Below, in pieces: positions 1 to 10,832 of a stretch of 64,000 nucleotides of DNA. Below the pieces are notes generated by a model. It saw only the letters and a list, made by a program, of their open reading frames with translations. It was not told the origin of the DNA and made no database searches. Location: assembly GCA_964017125.1 (NCBI GenBank), contig OZ024912.1, forward strand, positions 80,472,649 to 80,536,648, written 5' to 3'. The DNA is from Flabesymbios commensalis (lineage: Eukaryota; Annelida; Polychaeta; Terebellida; Flabelligeridae). The position numbers and the translations under genes are program-made. Each line of letters begins with the position of its first letter. The stretch's first letter is position 1.

Positions 1-244
1 TTCGTAGCGAAAGACTTCCATAGACAGCACTGCACATACAGGCCTTTGAACAGTTAGTAGCACTGTGTATGATCCGCTTATGTGTGCGAACACCAACCAT
101 GGTCTCTTGGTTTAGTTTGAACCATTATTTACGACACTGGACCATTAAAGGAACGTAAAGTCAATGATTCCACGGTGACACTCAGACCTAATGTTGGTGA
201 AATTATTGGTTCCACAAAATAAATGAATGAACATGATGAATAAG

Positions 245-330
245 GGTTCAGGACTCCTCTGTGCACACACAGGCTAAACTGGGCATGTAAACATCCTGAT
301 TAGAAGGATGAATCAGTCGCTGCATTACGT
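245..330 (-). repeat. SINE 3' fragment
   Basis: Read on the minus strand, this matches the 3' body of the SINE at 6495-6778. Both contain a phrase CCCARTTTAGCCTGTRTGTGCACA followed by short flanking matches. The tRNA-like head is absent, so this is a truncated copy. The rest of 1-640 holds no gene that I can see; 520-640 is AT-rich with repeated CATTTATTAAT-like words. Confidence 0.5.
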
Positions 331-648
331 TTATTATCCCAACGAACGCAAGATATCGAGCCAATGTTATTTCAATCTTGCCTACTGTTTGTGACCTCAG
401 TCCATCATTGAACTAACGAGACTCAATGTCTTTCGTTCGCTGGGATTATTTTTATTGTAGCACACTTAAGAGATTCTTAATGTACCGCGAACCAACAAAC
501 CAACACACAGCGTAATAAACTAATCAATAATTAGTGAATTAATTCTTCCATTCATTTATTAATCATTTCAATAATTCATTTATAAGTCGATAATTAGTTT
601 TTCCATTACTTATTTCATTAATTCATTTGTATTTCATCTATTTCTTCA

Positions 649-802
649 TTAACCCTTTCACCGCTGGATTACAACGTCATAAAATGCCTGAGCGCTGAAT
701 TAATTATTTTTTTAATTAAAAACAGTAATTACTGATGTCGCGGCGACATCCGCGGTCTGCCAGGTGGTCAGCTTTCGGCGCCACCCACGGAGAAAGGGTT
801 AG
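649..802. mobile_element. TTAA-type MITE
   Basis: The left end reads TTAACCCTTTCACCGCTG and the right end reads GAGAAAGGGTTAG, giving short inverted ends that begin with CCCTTT next to TTAA. This arrangement is typical of piggyBac-type non-autonomous elements, which target TTAA. The right target copy is TTAG, so one base has changed. It is one of three such elements here (see 4668-4912 and 38453-38700). No coding capacity is visible. Confidence 0.55.
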
Positions 803-803
803 T

Positions 804-1703
804 CAGGATCGATCATTTGTTATTCGATTATTTCTTTCATTTGTTCATTTGTGTTTTCAATCATTGAATCATATAATCATTCCTTCATACTTTCATTAAG
901 CCATTCTTTCTTGTATTCAATCGTTCTTTTATATTAATTAATTAATTATTAATTATTACGAAGTAACGAATGATTTATTGAATGAATAGATTATGGACAT
1001 GGGAACAATAAAAATAGTATTTTATTTTTCAAATAAGTACATTGGCATTTAGCCTATAAATTAAGCTAATGACGATGACATGCATAGGCAAATATGTAAT
1101 TATTTCAAGGTAACATAGAACAACTACTTAGTAACAAAGCGACAAAAACAAACCATCATAAAATTTGTGTAAATTTGTATAGCTTGTTATGCCTGGTAAA
1201 TTTCGATGTTATATTTTACTTACAAATAAGCTCCAGGTAATATTGGGACACAACATGCAGATACCATGTCATCATCATGTGTTGGTATGCATGATCATGA
1301 TGATAGGCACTATATATGTAGATAAAGCACAGAAGTGCCCCTGTGCCCAGAAGGTGAACTACAAAACTGCATGTATACCTGGTACATACATGGATGAGAA
1401 GTGACAGTTTTGAGGTGATATCTGATATATATATAACCATCCAGCAATTACCATGCAATATATAAATGCTATTAGGTCCAATATTGAGTTCAAAGCAATT
1501 AAATTGAGTGGCAGTCCAAGTTAACTGAACATAGTCGTCAGTCGTCACTCTTTGAATTATCATTATGATTATTATGATTATATTACCTTATTTTGTTTTA
1601 TTAACATGCTTGATACTATTACAAAATATGTTATCTTTAAGTGTAGCATAGGTATCAGTATCAGTTCGTGTTCCTTTTCTCTCTAAAGCCTTTGCTACAA
1701 ATA
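804..1703. other. Non-genic AT-rich stretch
   Basis: This stretch contains ATTCATTT-like simple sequence up to about 1000 and otherwise unremarkable AT-rich DNA. I see no exon, RNA gene or repeat structure. Short open frames on both strands show no protein-like composition. Confidence 0.5.
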
Positions 1704-2822
1704 TCACATACATTTATCGCCAATATGAATACGCTGATGTGCTTTTAGACTGCCTTTTCGTTTAAAGCATTTTTCACAACTATCGCAAACATAATGTTTA
1801 TCTTCAGTGTGAACACTCTGATGTGCTGTCAACTCTGACTTGCGTACAAAACATTTGCTACACATATCACATACATAAGGTTTTTCACCAGTGTGAATGC
1901 GCTGATGTGTGTTCAAGTTACTTTTATCCCTAAAGATTTTACAACAAATATCACATACATAAGGTTTTGCACCAGTGTGAACACGATGGTGTTTGTTCAG
2001 GTGGCTTTTTTCCCTAAAGTCTTTGCTACAAATATCGCACACATAAGGTTTTTCACCAGTGTGAACACGCTGATGTGTGTTCAGGTTACGTTTATATCTA
2101 AAGCCTTTGCTACAAATATCACATACATAAGGTTTTTCACCAGCGTGAATAAGCTTATGTGAGGTCAACTCTGACTCACGTACAAAGCCTTTATTGCAAA
2201 TATAACACACATAAGGTTTATCGCCAGTGTGAATACGCTGATGTGCTTTTAGATTGCTTTTCCGTTTAAAACATTTATCACAAATATCACATACGTAAGG
2301 TTTATCTTCAGTGTGAACATTCTGATGTGCTGTCAACTCTGACCTGCGTACAAAGCCTTTATTACAAATATCACACACATACGGTTTTTCACCAGTGTGA
2401 ACATTCTGATGTGTTTTCAGACTGCTCTTCTGCGTGAAGCTTTTACCACAAATATCACACACATAAGGTTTATCTCCAGTGTGAATCAGCAAGTGTTGCC
2501 TCATCTGAGATATATAAGCAAATTGTTTGCCACATGTTTCACATTTAAAAGGTGTATCACTAGTGTGAACATGTTGATGTCGTTTCAGGTTGTTTGTCTG
2601 TGTAAATCCTTTGTGACAAGTCTCACACCAGAATGGTTTATCAACAGCAGCAGTAATAATTTGTTCTCCACTCACTATCGTTGAATCGGTCTCCACGTTT
2701 TCTTTCAGCTGGCACTTCGGGATATTAACATATGTAAAGCTGCCGGTAATCATATGTTTCGACAAAAAATCTGATTTTGCAGCTACTAGGAAGGATTGAA
2801 TTGGTTCTATTTCCATATTCAT
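1704..2822 (-). CDS. C2H2 zinc-finger protein A (11 fingers)
   Basis: This is a predicted sequence-specific DNA-binding nuclear protein of 372 residues. I chose the ATG at 2822 because it sits in a good Kozak context (CCACC before ATG) and starts the family block MNMEIEPIQSFLVAAKSDF. An in-frame ATG lies 10 codons upstream but has no family support. After the N-terminal block (residues 1 to about 35) and an acidic linker there are 11 C2H2 fingers of the form Cx2Cx3Fx5Lx2Hx3H, each with a TGEKPYVC-type linker, all with intact ligands. It is closest to gene B: both share TGSFTYVNIPKC-like and DKPFWCE segments. The coding part is one exon, with a splice acceptor at 2925-2926. The likely first exon is the promoter module at 5646-5815 on the same strand, implying an intron of about 2.7 kb. 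Target DNA is unknown. Confidence 0.9.
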   Translation of the reverse strand: MNMEIEPIQSFLVAAKSDFLSKHMITGSFTYVNIPKCQLKENVETDSTIVSGEQIITAAVDKPFWCETCHKGFTQTNNLKRHQHVHTSDTPFKCETCGKQFAYISQMRQHLLIHTGDKPYVCDICGKSFTQKSSLKTHQNVHTGEKPYVCDICNKGFVRRSELTAHQNVHTEDKPYVCDICDKCFKRKSNLKAHQRIHTGDKPYVCYICNKGFVRESELTSHKLIHAGEKPYVCDICSKGFRYKRNLNTHQRVHTGEKPYVCDICSKDFREKSHLNKHHRVHTGAKPYVCDICCKIFRDKSNLNTHQRIHTGEKPYVCDMCSKCFVRKSELTAHQSVHTEDKHYVCDSCEKCFKRKGSLKAHQRIHIGDKCM

Positions 2823-2926
2823 GGTGGAAACAATTTTAAAAATCTTAAACATATACTTAGTCTAAACAATAGGCAGATAGTTCGAGCTTGTCTTGAAATA
2901 TATTTCTTGTAGGAAAGACACAATCT
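2823..2926 (-). other. 5' UTR and splice acceptor of gene A
   Basis: On the minus strand the sequence AATTATGTTGCAG ends at 2925 and is followed by ATTGTGTCTTTCCTAC. The same pyrimidine-tract-plus-TTGCAG arrangement, with a similar first stretch of exon, occurs before genes B, D, E and F. The exon part is about 100 bases and non-coding. The intron call rests on this conservation; no transcript is available. Confidence 0.7.
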
Positions 2927-3182
2927 GCAACATAATTAAATATACCATGAAAATCAGCTAAAATTCATATTATGTGAAAAAGTCACCATAAAGAAATGCA
3001 TTGGGCTTTCAAATATAGGCTAAACTGGGCGTGTAAAATACAAGCGATAAATTCCTCGGACAAGAATATACTGAGACAATAAATACAATAACAAGACCAC
3101 TATCTGATTATGTTTATTGTCAACGAACAATTGTCCATCTTTGGGACTCTCTGGTATTCACTATACAAAATACATCACGTAT

Positions 3183-3363
3183 ACTGTAGATCTGCTAATA
3201 ATCGCGAGATTTTGATTTTCTCAAATTTCGCGAGGTGTGTAAATTGGCGAATTGGAGAATCTTACGGAAATTATTAGTATATTAGCGCTACTGGAGAAAA
3301 AGGAAAATTAGTGAATTCTAAAATCGCGAAAATGTAAACATGCAAAAATTACCAGATCTACAG
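3183..3363. mobile_element. Short inverted-repeat element
   Basis: The ends are inverted copies: CTGTAGATCTGCTAAT on the left and ATTACCAGATCTACAG on the right, about 180 bp apart. The inside is also partly self-complementary (CTCAAATTTCGCGA against TCGCGAGATTTTGA). It looks like a foldback MITE. It lies in the predicted intron of gene A. I do not recognise the superfamily. Confidence 0.55.
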
Positions 3364-3404
3364 AATATACACTGTTTATGAAAAGGGTCAGTTTTAGAAT
3401 TATT

Positions 3405-3490
3405 ATATGCTGAAAAAGGGGCTAATATAAAACAGAAGCAGAGGTATCTTCGGCAGCAGCAGCAGCAGCAGCAGCAGCAGTGGAGGTGGG
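3405..3490 (+). repeat. CAG-rich repeat, copy 1
   Basis: An (AGC)n tract of eight to nine units ends near 3480. It is preceded by GGGGCTAATATAAAACAGAA, which is nearly identical to sequence in front of a second GCA-rich tract at 14745-14925. The two are therefore copies of one dispersed repeat rather than independent microsatellites. From 3491 to 3895 I see nothing else of note. Confidence 0.6.
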
Positions 3491-3895
3491 TGCGACAACT
3501 CAGTGTTTTTTATAAAAACTGGTTGTGGCCAGAGTAGTAGTCACTCCAGTCCGCTTTACACACAACCGGCTACATAAGCATAGAATTAATTAAAGCGCGA
3601 CTTCACAAATATTTCACTTCTACCTACGTGCTGTCGTGAGAAGGTTTATGTTATTGCTTTTCTGACGGAATTTACAAGCGGGTTCAAAATTGGCGAATGG
3701 AATTTGCTGAATGACATGCGAATTACTATGGCTTAATTTATCCTTAACTGAAGATAGTAAATAGGTGCAGCCATTTATTACATTAAACGAAATAGTGGAA
3801 AAAAATGATAAATAAGGAGTCCAAGAGAGCACCTAAATAGCTCCTTGGTTATAGGAATGGTTATTTAAAACCTGAAACACGCATCGTCATGGCAA

Positions 3896-4252
3896 TATAG
3901 GTGTGTGGTGTCAGAGATATAATATTAGGTGACGGCTGATACATCACGTCAATCGCCATGCGTGCATATGGAAATATAGGTGTGTGTGGTGTCAGAGATA
4001 TAATATAAGGTGACGGCTGATACATCACGACAATCGCCATGCGTGCATATGGAAATATAAGTGTGTGTGGTGTCAGAGATATAATATAAGGTGACGGCTG
4101 ATACATCACGACAATCGCCATGCGTGCATATGGAAATATAAGTGTGTGTGGTGTCAGAGATATAATATAAGGTGACGGCTGATACATCACGACAATCGCC
4201 ATGCGTGCATATGGAAATATAGGCATGTAGCATCAGAGATATAATATAAAGT
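3896..4252. repeat. 81-bp minisatellite, about 4.3 copies
   Basis: An 81-bp unit starting GTGTGTGTGGTGTCAGAGAT recurs at about 3899, 3980, 4061 and 4142 and fades out by 4252. Copies differ at only a few bases. Because 81 is a multiple of three, two minus-strand frames stay open through all copies and give repetitive peptides of 116-121 residues. I treat these as by-products of the repeat, not as genes. Confidence 0.85.
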
Positions 4253-4667
4253 GAATCAAATATAAGGCCTATGTATATATTCTGTCGTTTAGGCCTCATG
4301 ATAATCAGCTAGTAGGTTATATCAATAAAATAATATAATTATACAGAAATGGACAGTGCACTAACAAGTCAGTAAAAATTCAAGCCATGAATGTTGCGAT
4401 ATAGCTCAGTACACTTTTCTAAATTCTCAATTTCGAAAAACGGGGCACAGTTAAATTTGATTTATTATTTCAAGGAAAAACTATCATATAGCAGATGGCG
4501 TTGAAGTGTAGTGACAATTAATAGTTGGGCGAGACGTGTGTCAAAAATGATATGCCTACATCTGGCTGACGTTGTCTCTAGTGACTATAGTTAAGTAAAA
4601 GTTCAGGCCCGTACCCAGGATGTTGATCGGGCAGGTGCGTTTTAGTATATTGTGGACTGTAACCCTT

Positions 4668-4912
4668 TGGGCCCTCACGATGCATTAAAGCATCATTTTA
4701 CATCCCTGAAAAAACACTTAATTTTCCTACAACCAAGGGTTTTAGAACGAAAATTTCCTTGAAACTGGTTTACCAATTCATGGTAATTCTCTTTAATTTT
4801 TAAACCACATCAAATCATCTTCATCCACTACAAGTCAAGAATTGCGATAGCAATTCGCGGCTTGTAGTGGATGAAGATGACAATAGTAAATTCGGACTTG
4901 AAAGGGTTAATT
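4668..4912. mobile_element. TTAA-type MITE with perfect hairpin
   Basis: The left end TAACCCTTTGGGCCC pairs with the right end GACTTGAAAGGGTTAA, as in the TTAA elements at 649 and 38453. Near the right end, at 4817-4883, a 20-bp arm TCATCTTCATCCACTACAAG is followed by its exact reverse complement. The loop holds a second small palindrome (AATTGC GATA GCAATT). The transcript would fold into a strong hairpin. A run of 14 G lies just downstream near 4950. Confidence 0.6.
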
Positions 4913-5645
4913 ATCCTGGCCTGGCACTGAATTCGGCCGTTTTTGCTGGGGGGGGGGGGGGGGCAGGGCATGTCCCCCGGATTTTTTAAATACACACTAA
5001 TATAAATAACGCATTCTAGCGACATATATTTACACACAATTAAGGAATCAAGCAGTTATCATATGATTAGTAGAGATCAAGGTTATCGGTATCTAAACAA
5101 AGTTAACCCAATAATGTGGACCTTTTTGTCTGTGCGGTGGTAGCCTACGAGCGTACCCGACGAAGGTTAGTAATACTTAATTACCAGACTACAGCCTGTC
5201 ATATTAATGACACTAGTTGATGGATTGACACTAGTTCTCAGAATCAGCCCCAGGAATATATAAAGTGCTGACCGAATGTATTTGATGTTTCAGTGACCAG
5301 GTTCCCATTGTCACATTCACCAGGTGGCGCTGAAGTGGTGCGGCAGTAGTCGGATAGGCCTAATACATAGGATATTAGGAATAACTGGGTCAATATTGAT
5401 GTGAGGTTTTGCAAAATTTACACCATTTCAATCACCATGCGATCGCACACCAGAATAAGCCTATACTAGCGCTGGTCGGCATAATATAAATGGGAGGGAC
5501 AGAGCGCCAGATTCATACATGATATAATCTACAGTATTAAGTGGAAGCGATATGTACATACCTTAAATATAGTGCCTATAAGCAGATAGGCCCAATCATC
5601 CCCATTATAATATATTCAGATTAATAAACGACCATGTATATTTAC

Positions 5646-5815
5646 CTTTCACGGCATAATCAGCGATTTTATGAGTAGCCAACACATTTCCGCTGTCGGC
5701 TGTCTGACTCTGTTCTTTGTCACTTGCGATCGTGTACACTGCTGTATGCCCAACAATGGAGAGCGAGGCCTCCAAGGAGCGCCTACAACACCAGACGTTA
5801 TTTATTTATCAACAC
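5646..5815 (-). promoter_or_regulatory. Core promoter and non-coding exon 1 module (gene A)
   Basis: On the minus strand this reads, in order: an AT-rich TATA-like stretch (TAAATAAATAACGTCTGG), then GGCGCTCCTTGGAGGCCTCG, then an exon-like part with a GTGACAAAGAAC block, ending GCCGTGAAAG at 5646 before the donor GTAAATATAC. The same modules occur nine more times in the window. It points towards gene A, about 2.7 kb downstream, whose acceptor is at 2925. The transcription start is probably near the CTCCTTGG block, about 25-30 bases after the TATA-like stretch. This is inference from conservation. Between 5050 and 5645 I see no gene. Confidence 0.65.
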
Positions 5816-6164
5816 GATTAACGCTGATTTTGCTCACTTCCATACAGAATGGTTTCAATTCCCAAACTGTGCTTTTTTATAATCAAACGTGTTTTTATTA
5901 TGATGTTTAATGTGATTACCTGGTATCAGTTAACATTATATAAAATCAGATAGATTTACCTTTCTCAGAGTAAGGGGTCCCGGGTGATATCATATTAAAA
6001 AATGTTATTCTGAAGTCAGTAATGACATGGAATGTCACAAATAAAAACTAGGGCCAAAGGCCTCATGTAGCTGGGGCAAAGGGAAATACTACAAATTGTT
6101 CACTTATAAGGGTGTCGTTCAGAATGGCATATTCGCTTATAACGGCATGCCCTTATATGCGTAT

Positions 6165-7056
6165 CAAATCTGTGATTTTGATAAAATTTTACTGTTGATC
6201 GCAACACACGCCATGCAACGGTGACAACAGTAAATGAACAAGGAATGTTGTGTGCTTATTTTATCTATATCAAGACTGATATCAATGGATAATTAAATGA
6301 TGCTCATCCTCTTGTCACAGCTTCACCTTGACTGAGGTTGGAAATGTCCCAATTTTAAGAAAAACAAATATTTGGCCATAATATTGTTGATTTTTTAAAA
6401 CTACATATCGGGAGAATAGCCTTTGGCTAATGTTTGTATTGTTCACAAAAAAACGATTTTAAATAGATATGATTTGATTTGATAGCCTTGAGGGTGGAGG
6501 GCCTAGGGTAGTGGTTAGCACCGCTGCCTTTCACGCTAGAGTTCGGGGTTCGTTTTCCGGTCTCGGCAGTTTGAAAGAAACACCACATCCACTCGTAAAA
6601 CTCAGTGTTGTGGGGAGGCTCCGTGAAGGTAGCGTGCTCGGCCTCAGACCTCTAGGGTCTAGTGTCTGGAGGGCAGTGTCATTTGATTCATCTCATCATC
6701 CTCGGGATGTTCTCCTGGCCCAATTTAGCCTGTATGTGCACAAAAGTGGCCCAAAGCTCGATTCATTTCATTTCATTTACACATGCCTTATCACCACCAT
6801 TTTTTCTGCTAAAAAAGAACAGTTCAAAAGCATTCCATAGAGGGCTCCGTGCCTAATAGGCCTATGCGTATAAAATCTGTGATTTTGACAAAATGGTGAT
6901 GGTTTGTTGTTGACTGCGACAAACGTCATGCAACATGTTTTTTTTAATTTAATGTGTTTATTGTATCACTATCACGACTGATATAAATGGATAATTAAAG
7001 GATGCTCATCCTCACAGCTCGACCTTGACTGCTGCTGGAAATGTCCAAATTTTAAG
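6165..7056. repeat. Direct duplication of about 195 bp, flanking a SINE
   Basis: Segments 6165-6362 and 6866-7056 are direct copies. Both run from AATCTGTGATTTTGAYAAAA through ACTGATATMAATGGATAATT to GGAAATGTCC and a final TTTTAAG, with small indels. The DNA between the copies contains the SINE at 6495-6778. The SINE lies outside both copies, so it arrived in the spacer. Confidence 0.7.
6495..6778 (+). mobile_element. tRNA-derived SINE
   Basis: The head carries tRNA-like internal promoter boxes: TAGTGGTTAGCACCG (box A type) near 6510 and GGGGTTCGTTTTCCGG (box B type) near 6544. The body ends with GGCCCAATTTAGCCTGTATG and a short (ATTTC)n tail at about 6763-6778. These are the marks of a tRNA-derived SINE moved by a LINE. 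Fragments of the same 3' body occur at 245-330(-), about 3015-3045(-) and 46665-46800(+). Confidence 0.75.
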
Positions 7057-7358
7057 CTAGTTAGTCATGTCGGACCCTATTAGGCCTATTTCGTCTGATG
7101 TTGCCCAAACCAGCACGGGTCGACTGTTACCAGTGTTACACAGTATGTGCTTTAGGCCTAACGTCATAGCCAGCCGGATGCTACATGTAGGCCTACATCA
7201 CATCAAAATTAGATTTGTCCACTATGCATGTAATTTTGAAATGAATGGCTAGACTACAATGAGAGGAAAATTATAATACCCCACAGCTATGATATCAAGT
7301 ATCATGGCAAGGGGTGGCATGTTTTGAACATCAATTTTTGCAGATATAGGCCTATGGG

Positions 7359-8037
7359 TAGGAGATACTGGGGCACCTTGAGACTGATAAATTCGAACCC
7401 CCCAAACATATATTTAATTTTTGAAATAAAAGATTTCTACGACACATATGGATACACCTTGAGACCCCCCTGGGGCAACTTGAAACACCATATTAGGTAC
7501 CTGAAGACAACGTGGATATAGCTAAAATCAAGATTTGAATACTACATATACCTGTAGCTAAATCCTGCAGTTGGCTAATGCTAGATGTTGCAGTGACAAT
7601 ATGTGCCTGAAAAAGGTGGGGGCACCTTGAAACCCTTTCGGGGCACCTTCACTGAGATAGACTCGGGGCACCTTGAGACAGTTTTGGTGCACATTGAGAC
7701 ACCCTGACTGACCTCATCTCTGATATTATTCATAGTTTTTGTGTGGGGTGTATTTGAAGCAAACCATTATACATAAGTGATAAAGTGATAGCACAGGTGT
7801 ATACGATACCACCAAAATCATAGGGAAATCAAGTATTACGTGATCTATAGACACAGATATTGATCATCCTAAAAAAGTAGTTTTCATGTGAAAAATGGAC
7901 CTAAGTTTGCGCAGGGTGGAAAATGGAAATTGGTTAGTTTTGGTACCATTGACCAGCTGGCGAACAAATCGCAATAATTTCTGTTAAACAGGCCTGTCTC
8001 AATGTGTTGAAGTCCCAAGGTGCCCCAGTCTCCCCTA
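7359..8037. mobile_element. Inverted-repeat element with internal copies of its end motif
   Basis: The left end TAGGAGATACTGGGGCACCT and the right end AGGTGCCCCAGTCTCCCCTA are inverted copies (about 26 bp including CTTGRGAC). A TA on each side fits a TA target. Inside, GGGGCACCTTGAGAC-like words recur at least five times (about 7450-7480 and 7615-7710). No transposase is visible, so it is non-autonomous. It is similar in layout, though not in sequence, to the element at 38799-39845. Confidence 0.6.
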
Positions 8038-8256
8038 TACTTTACTGTGATATTATACCATTCATAATACATAATATACAGTAGGCCTATATTAACAATA
8101 AACATAATAGGCTATAAATGACAATGTTACTAAAAGATATTAAGCAGTCTGCATTGTACTTGAATTTGAAGTCATAGTTGCAACTTCCATGGTAACACTG
8201 CTTTGACAGAAAACACAGTGACATAATTCAGCCTTTCAGGAATCAGGGACACACCA

Positions 8257-8396
8257 CTAGATATATGGGGGGGGGGCTAGAGATTTTGTTGGTTGCCAAC
8301 TTTTTTTTTACCTCCGCAAGAAAACAATCTTTTTTTTCAACAAACTTTTTTTTTTTAAATTATAGGCCCTCCCCCCCCCCCCCCCCAGATATCAAA
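8257..8396. repeat. Poly-G / poly-C flanked inverted repeat
   Basis: AGATATATGGGGGGGGGG near 8258 is mirrored by a run of about 16 C followed by AGATATC near 8396. T-rich runs lie between them. It may be a foldback remnant or two facing poly-G tracts. Between 8400 and 8925 I see no supported gene. Confidence 0.4.
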
Positions 8397-8929
8397 TGGT
8401 GCGCCCCTCAGATGGCTTAGTATGTCAACCAGACTCTTTACCCCTTCCAGCTTTATAGGACAGCCTACTCCAATTGAATGTGATGCAGGGGTAATCATGT
8501 GGCGCTGAATTGAGTCTGTCGGTAGCCTACCCAGACAGACGTTGAGAATTTGTGCATTAGTAACGTTAGTAGGGCAACACCATCCCCCACAGGGGTGAGC
8601 CACGTTGTAGCCCTGGAAGAGCCCACACCAACAGTGACAACCCAAGGTCGGTCCACAATCTTCAGCTGCAATTTTTTTTGCTACGTTGTGTTGTATTGGT
8701 TGTATTGGGATTTACAACTTATTTGCAATGTATTATGTAGGCCTACGACAGGAAAATTGGGAAACAAGGTGTGGATATGTCTATGAGATGACAATCAGAC
8801 TCAAAGATCATGCTGATCAGCTGTGGTGTGTAGTGCCTATACCCCAGTCTACGAGACTGGACCAACGTTATTCACTGTCTTGTGTCGAGACTAGATGAAC
8901 AACACAACATCGATTATAGGTGCTCAGCA

Positions 8930-9265
8930 GACCCAATGCGATTTAATGTTGGACCAGCGTCTGCGACATCGGACCAATATTGCATCGGCATTGGGTCAAC
9001 GCATCGTGGTAGCGCTATATCAGCAGCTCACTGCGCTCGCATAGGCCGTTGTAATACACGGCTACGCATCGTGGTTGCTGGGTTGACCTGAAACCTTGCG
9101 GGATAACGACATTAATGGTAACTGAATACCACCCCTCCCTCAGTTCATCGGCAGTGGGGTCCCAGCAAAACTGCACTATCACCCAATGCTGTTTCAATAG
9201 CGGGCCAGCGTCTAAGACGTTGGGACAACATTGAAACAGTATTGGGTGGATGGCACTTGCTTGTT
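8930..9265. repeat. GTTGGRCC foldback short repeats, two copies
   Basis: Two adjacent members of a dispersed short-repeat family lie at 8930-9095 and 9175-9265. The hallmark is a pair of facing phrases, such as GTTGGACCAGCGTC and GACATCGGACCAATATTG, plus TTGGGTCAACGCATCGTGG. Other members are at 18753, 21010, 29848, 35750-36230, 40080, 51050-51310 and 59380. From 9266 to 9949 the DNA has two GATGTCATCRCTG phrases (9350 and 9478), hinting at a degraded duplication, and no gene. Confidence 0.55.
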
Positions 9266-9949
9266 GGGGTGACGTGTTGTAGTTATGTACAGATAATTCT
9301 GACCTCAGAGGTTAGGTCAGCTATTGAGGTCAGAAATGTTTTATAAATGATGTCATCACTGTCATTGCTGGCCAATTAGCATGCAGTATGTCCCAGGAGG
9401 GGAAATCCAATCCTTGAGACCAATAGGGCATACCATATTTGGAGATGAATGTCAGCTATTGTGTCACATATTTAATGATGTCATCGCTGGCTAATCACTG
9501 ATCAGGATACAAACCCTTCTCCCCAGAATAATGCTTGTTACCGGGCCCTGTAATTTGCATAAGTTGCGCCCAATCAGAACATAGCTGATTGATTATGCTG
9601 GACAAGGGCTTTTGCTTATCAACCAATGACATTTCTGTTTGGACAGACTTGAGTACTAACCTACTACCAGTAGTTAAGGGACCGTCAACATCGAACAGTC
9701 TTGTTTTGTATCAAACTGATATAAGAAGCTGTATGCGTATATGTATCTATTGATAGGGTCCCCAAAACTAAGGCCAATGGTCAGATTTATGAATGGAATT
9801 CACCCATCTATCATTTTTATGAATGAAATGACGTCACGTTTTGTCTCAAATTCAGAGACCAGATTCTGATAATAATGTACCTGGGCTGACGCCCAGCTGC
9901 AAAAAAATCACAAAACAGGTTTGCTGAAGGCTCGTTGCTCTATAGTCAC

Positions 9950-10660
9950 CCTCTGTAGACTTGTTATACAGATACTCTTTCTAAAATGGTGGCATGGGTG
10001 ATACTCGTTCTAACATTTCTAACATGGTGTCCTGCTTTCTAATGAGTCGTCAACAAACGCATATGACGTTCAGATATTAACAGTTTTCACATATTTACCT
10101 ATGCTAAGAGTGTTCTATTTTTTCTATTGTCTAAGTATTCTGTGAATAGCTGTTGTACCACCTTGCAAACAGATGTTGAATTGAAGTCGATTCGGTGTGT
10201 ACCTGAAATAGATCGCTGCTCATAAAAAGTTGGCATGGAAATGGACACTTTCGTTGATAAACCTATCGTGTCAAAAATCTGAACATATATATTATTGTCC
10301 AATACATGAAATCGTTATTTCACCTGCTCAAATATCATCTTCCAAATGTACAATATCCAACGATGAGGCCTATATTGAAAAAGTGTCATGCTTTCTAGCT
10401 TGCAGGACATCCCTCAAAATAAATTGTTAGAAAGCATGACACTTTCTCAAAATACTTTGGTAGATATCGTAGATTTGGATAACTATATTTGAGAAGGTGA
10501 AAAAATTATTTGATTTATTGGACAATACTGTATTTTCAGATTTTTTTGAAGCGGTATATTTGTCATGTTTAAGTAATATCGACAAAAGTGTGCATTTTCA
10601 TGTCGATATTTCGTGAGCAGTCTTCTATTTCACTGTAGGTACACATCGAATGGATCTCAA
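9950..10660. mobile_element. Foldback element, short copy
   Basis: The left part (about 9950-10345) is closely related to the left arm of the large element at 19945-21880. It shares CACCCTCTGTAGAC, GGTGTCCTGCTTTCTAATGAG, GCTGTTGTACCACCTTGCAA and TATTATTGTCCAATACAT. The right part (about 10485-10655) is a diverged reverse complement of its inner half, around TATTGGACAATACTGTATTT. The two facing arms meet within about 150 bp, so this copy is almost a pure palindrome. It has no coding capacity. Confidence 0.65.
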
Positions 10661-10671
10661 GCGGGGGCCCT

Positions 10672-10832
10672 GGTGCAGTGGTTAAAGCTGCCTGCTTGGA
10701 AAGTTGGTTAGTCAAAAGGCCCGTTAATCAGAAGGCCTGTCAGTCAGAAAATCAGTTAGGCTTTTTAGTCAGAATGCTCGTCAGTCAGAAAGCCTGTTAG
10801 CCAGAAGGCCCGTTAGTCAGAATTAGTTCATT
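10672..10832. repeat. tRNA-like head and 23-bp tandem repeat
   Basis: GGTGCAGTGGTTAAAGCTGCC near 10672 resembles a tRNA-type box A. It runs straight into six or so degenerate copies of a unit like CAGAAGGCCCGTTAGT, about 23 bp long. No box B is visible, so the SINE call is weak. The repeat is clear by eye. Confidence 0.45.

Noticed and set aside
3861-4299. Two minus-strand repeat-protein frames
   Set aside because: The 81-bp minisatellite is a multiple of three, which keeps frames open; no start context or splice signals support a gene.
5671-5910. 79-codon plus-strand frame
   Set aside because: It runs antisense through the promoter module of gene A.
6497-6570. True tRNA gene
   Set aside because: Boxes A and B are present, but the flanking body, the pentamer tail and other genomic fragments show a SINE.
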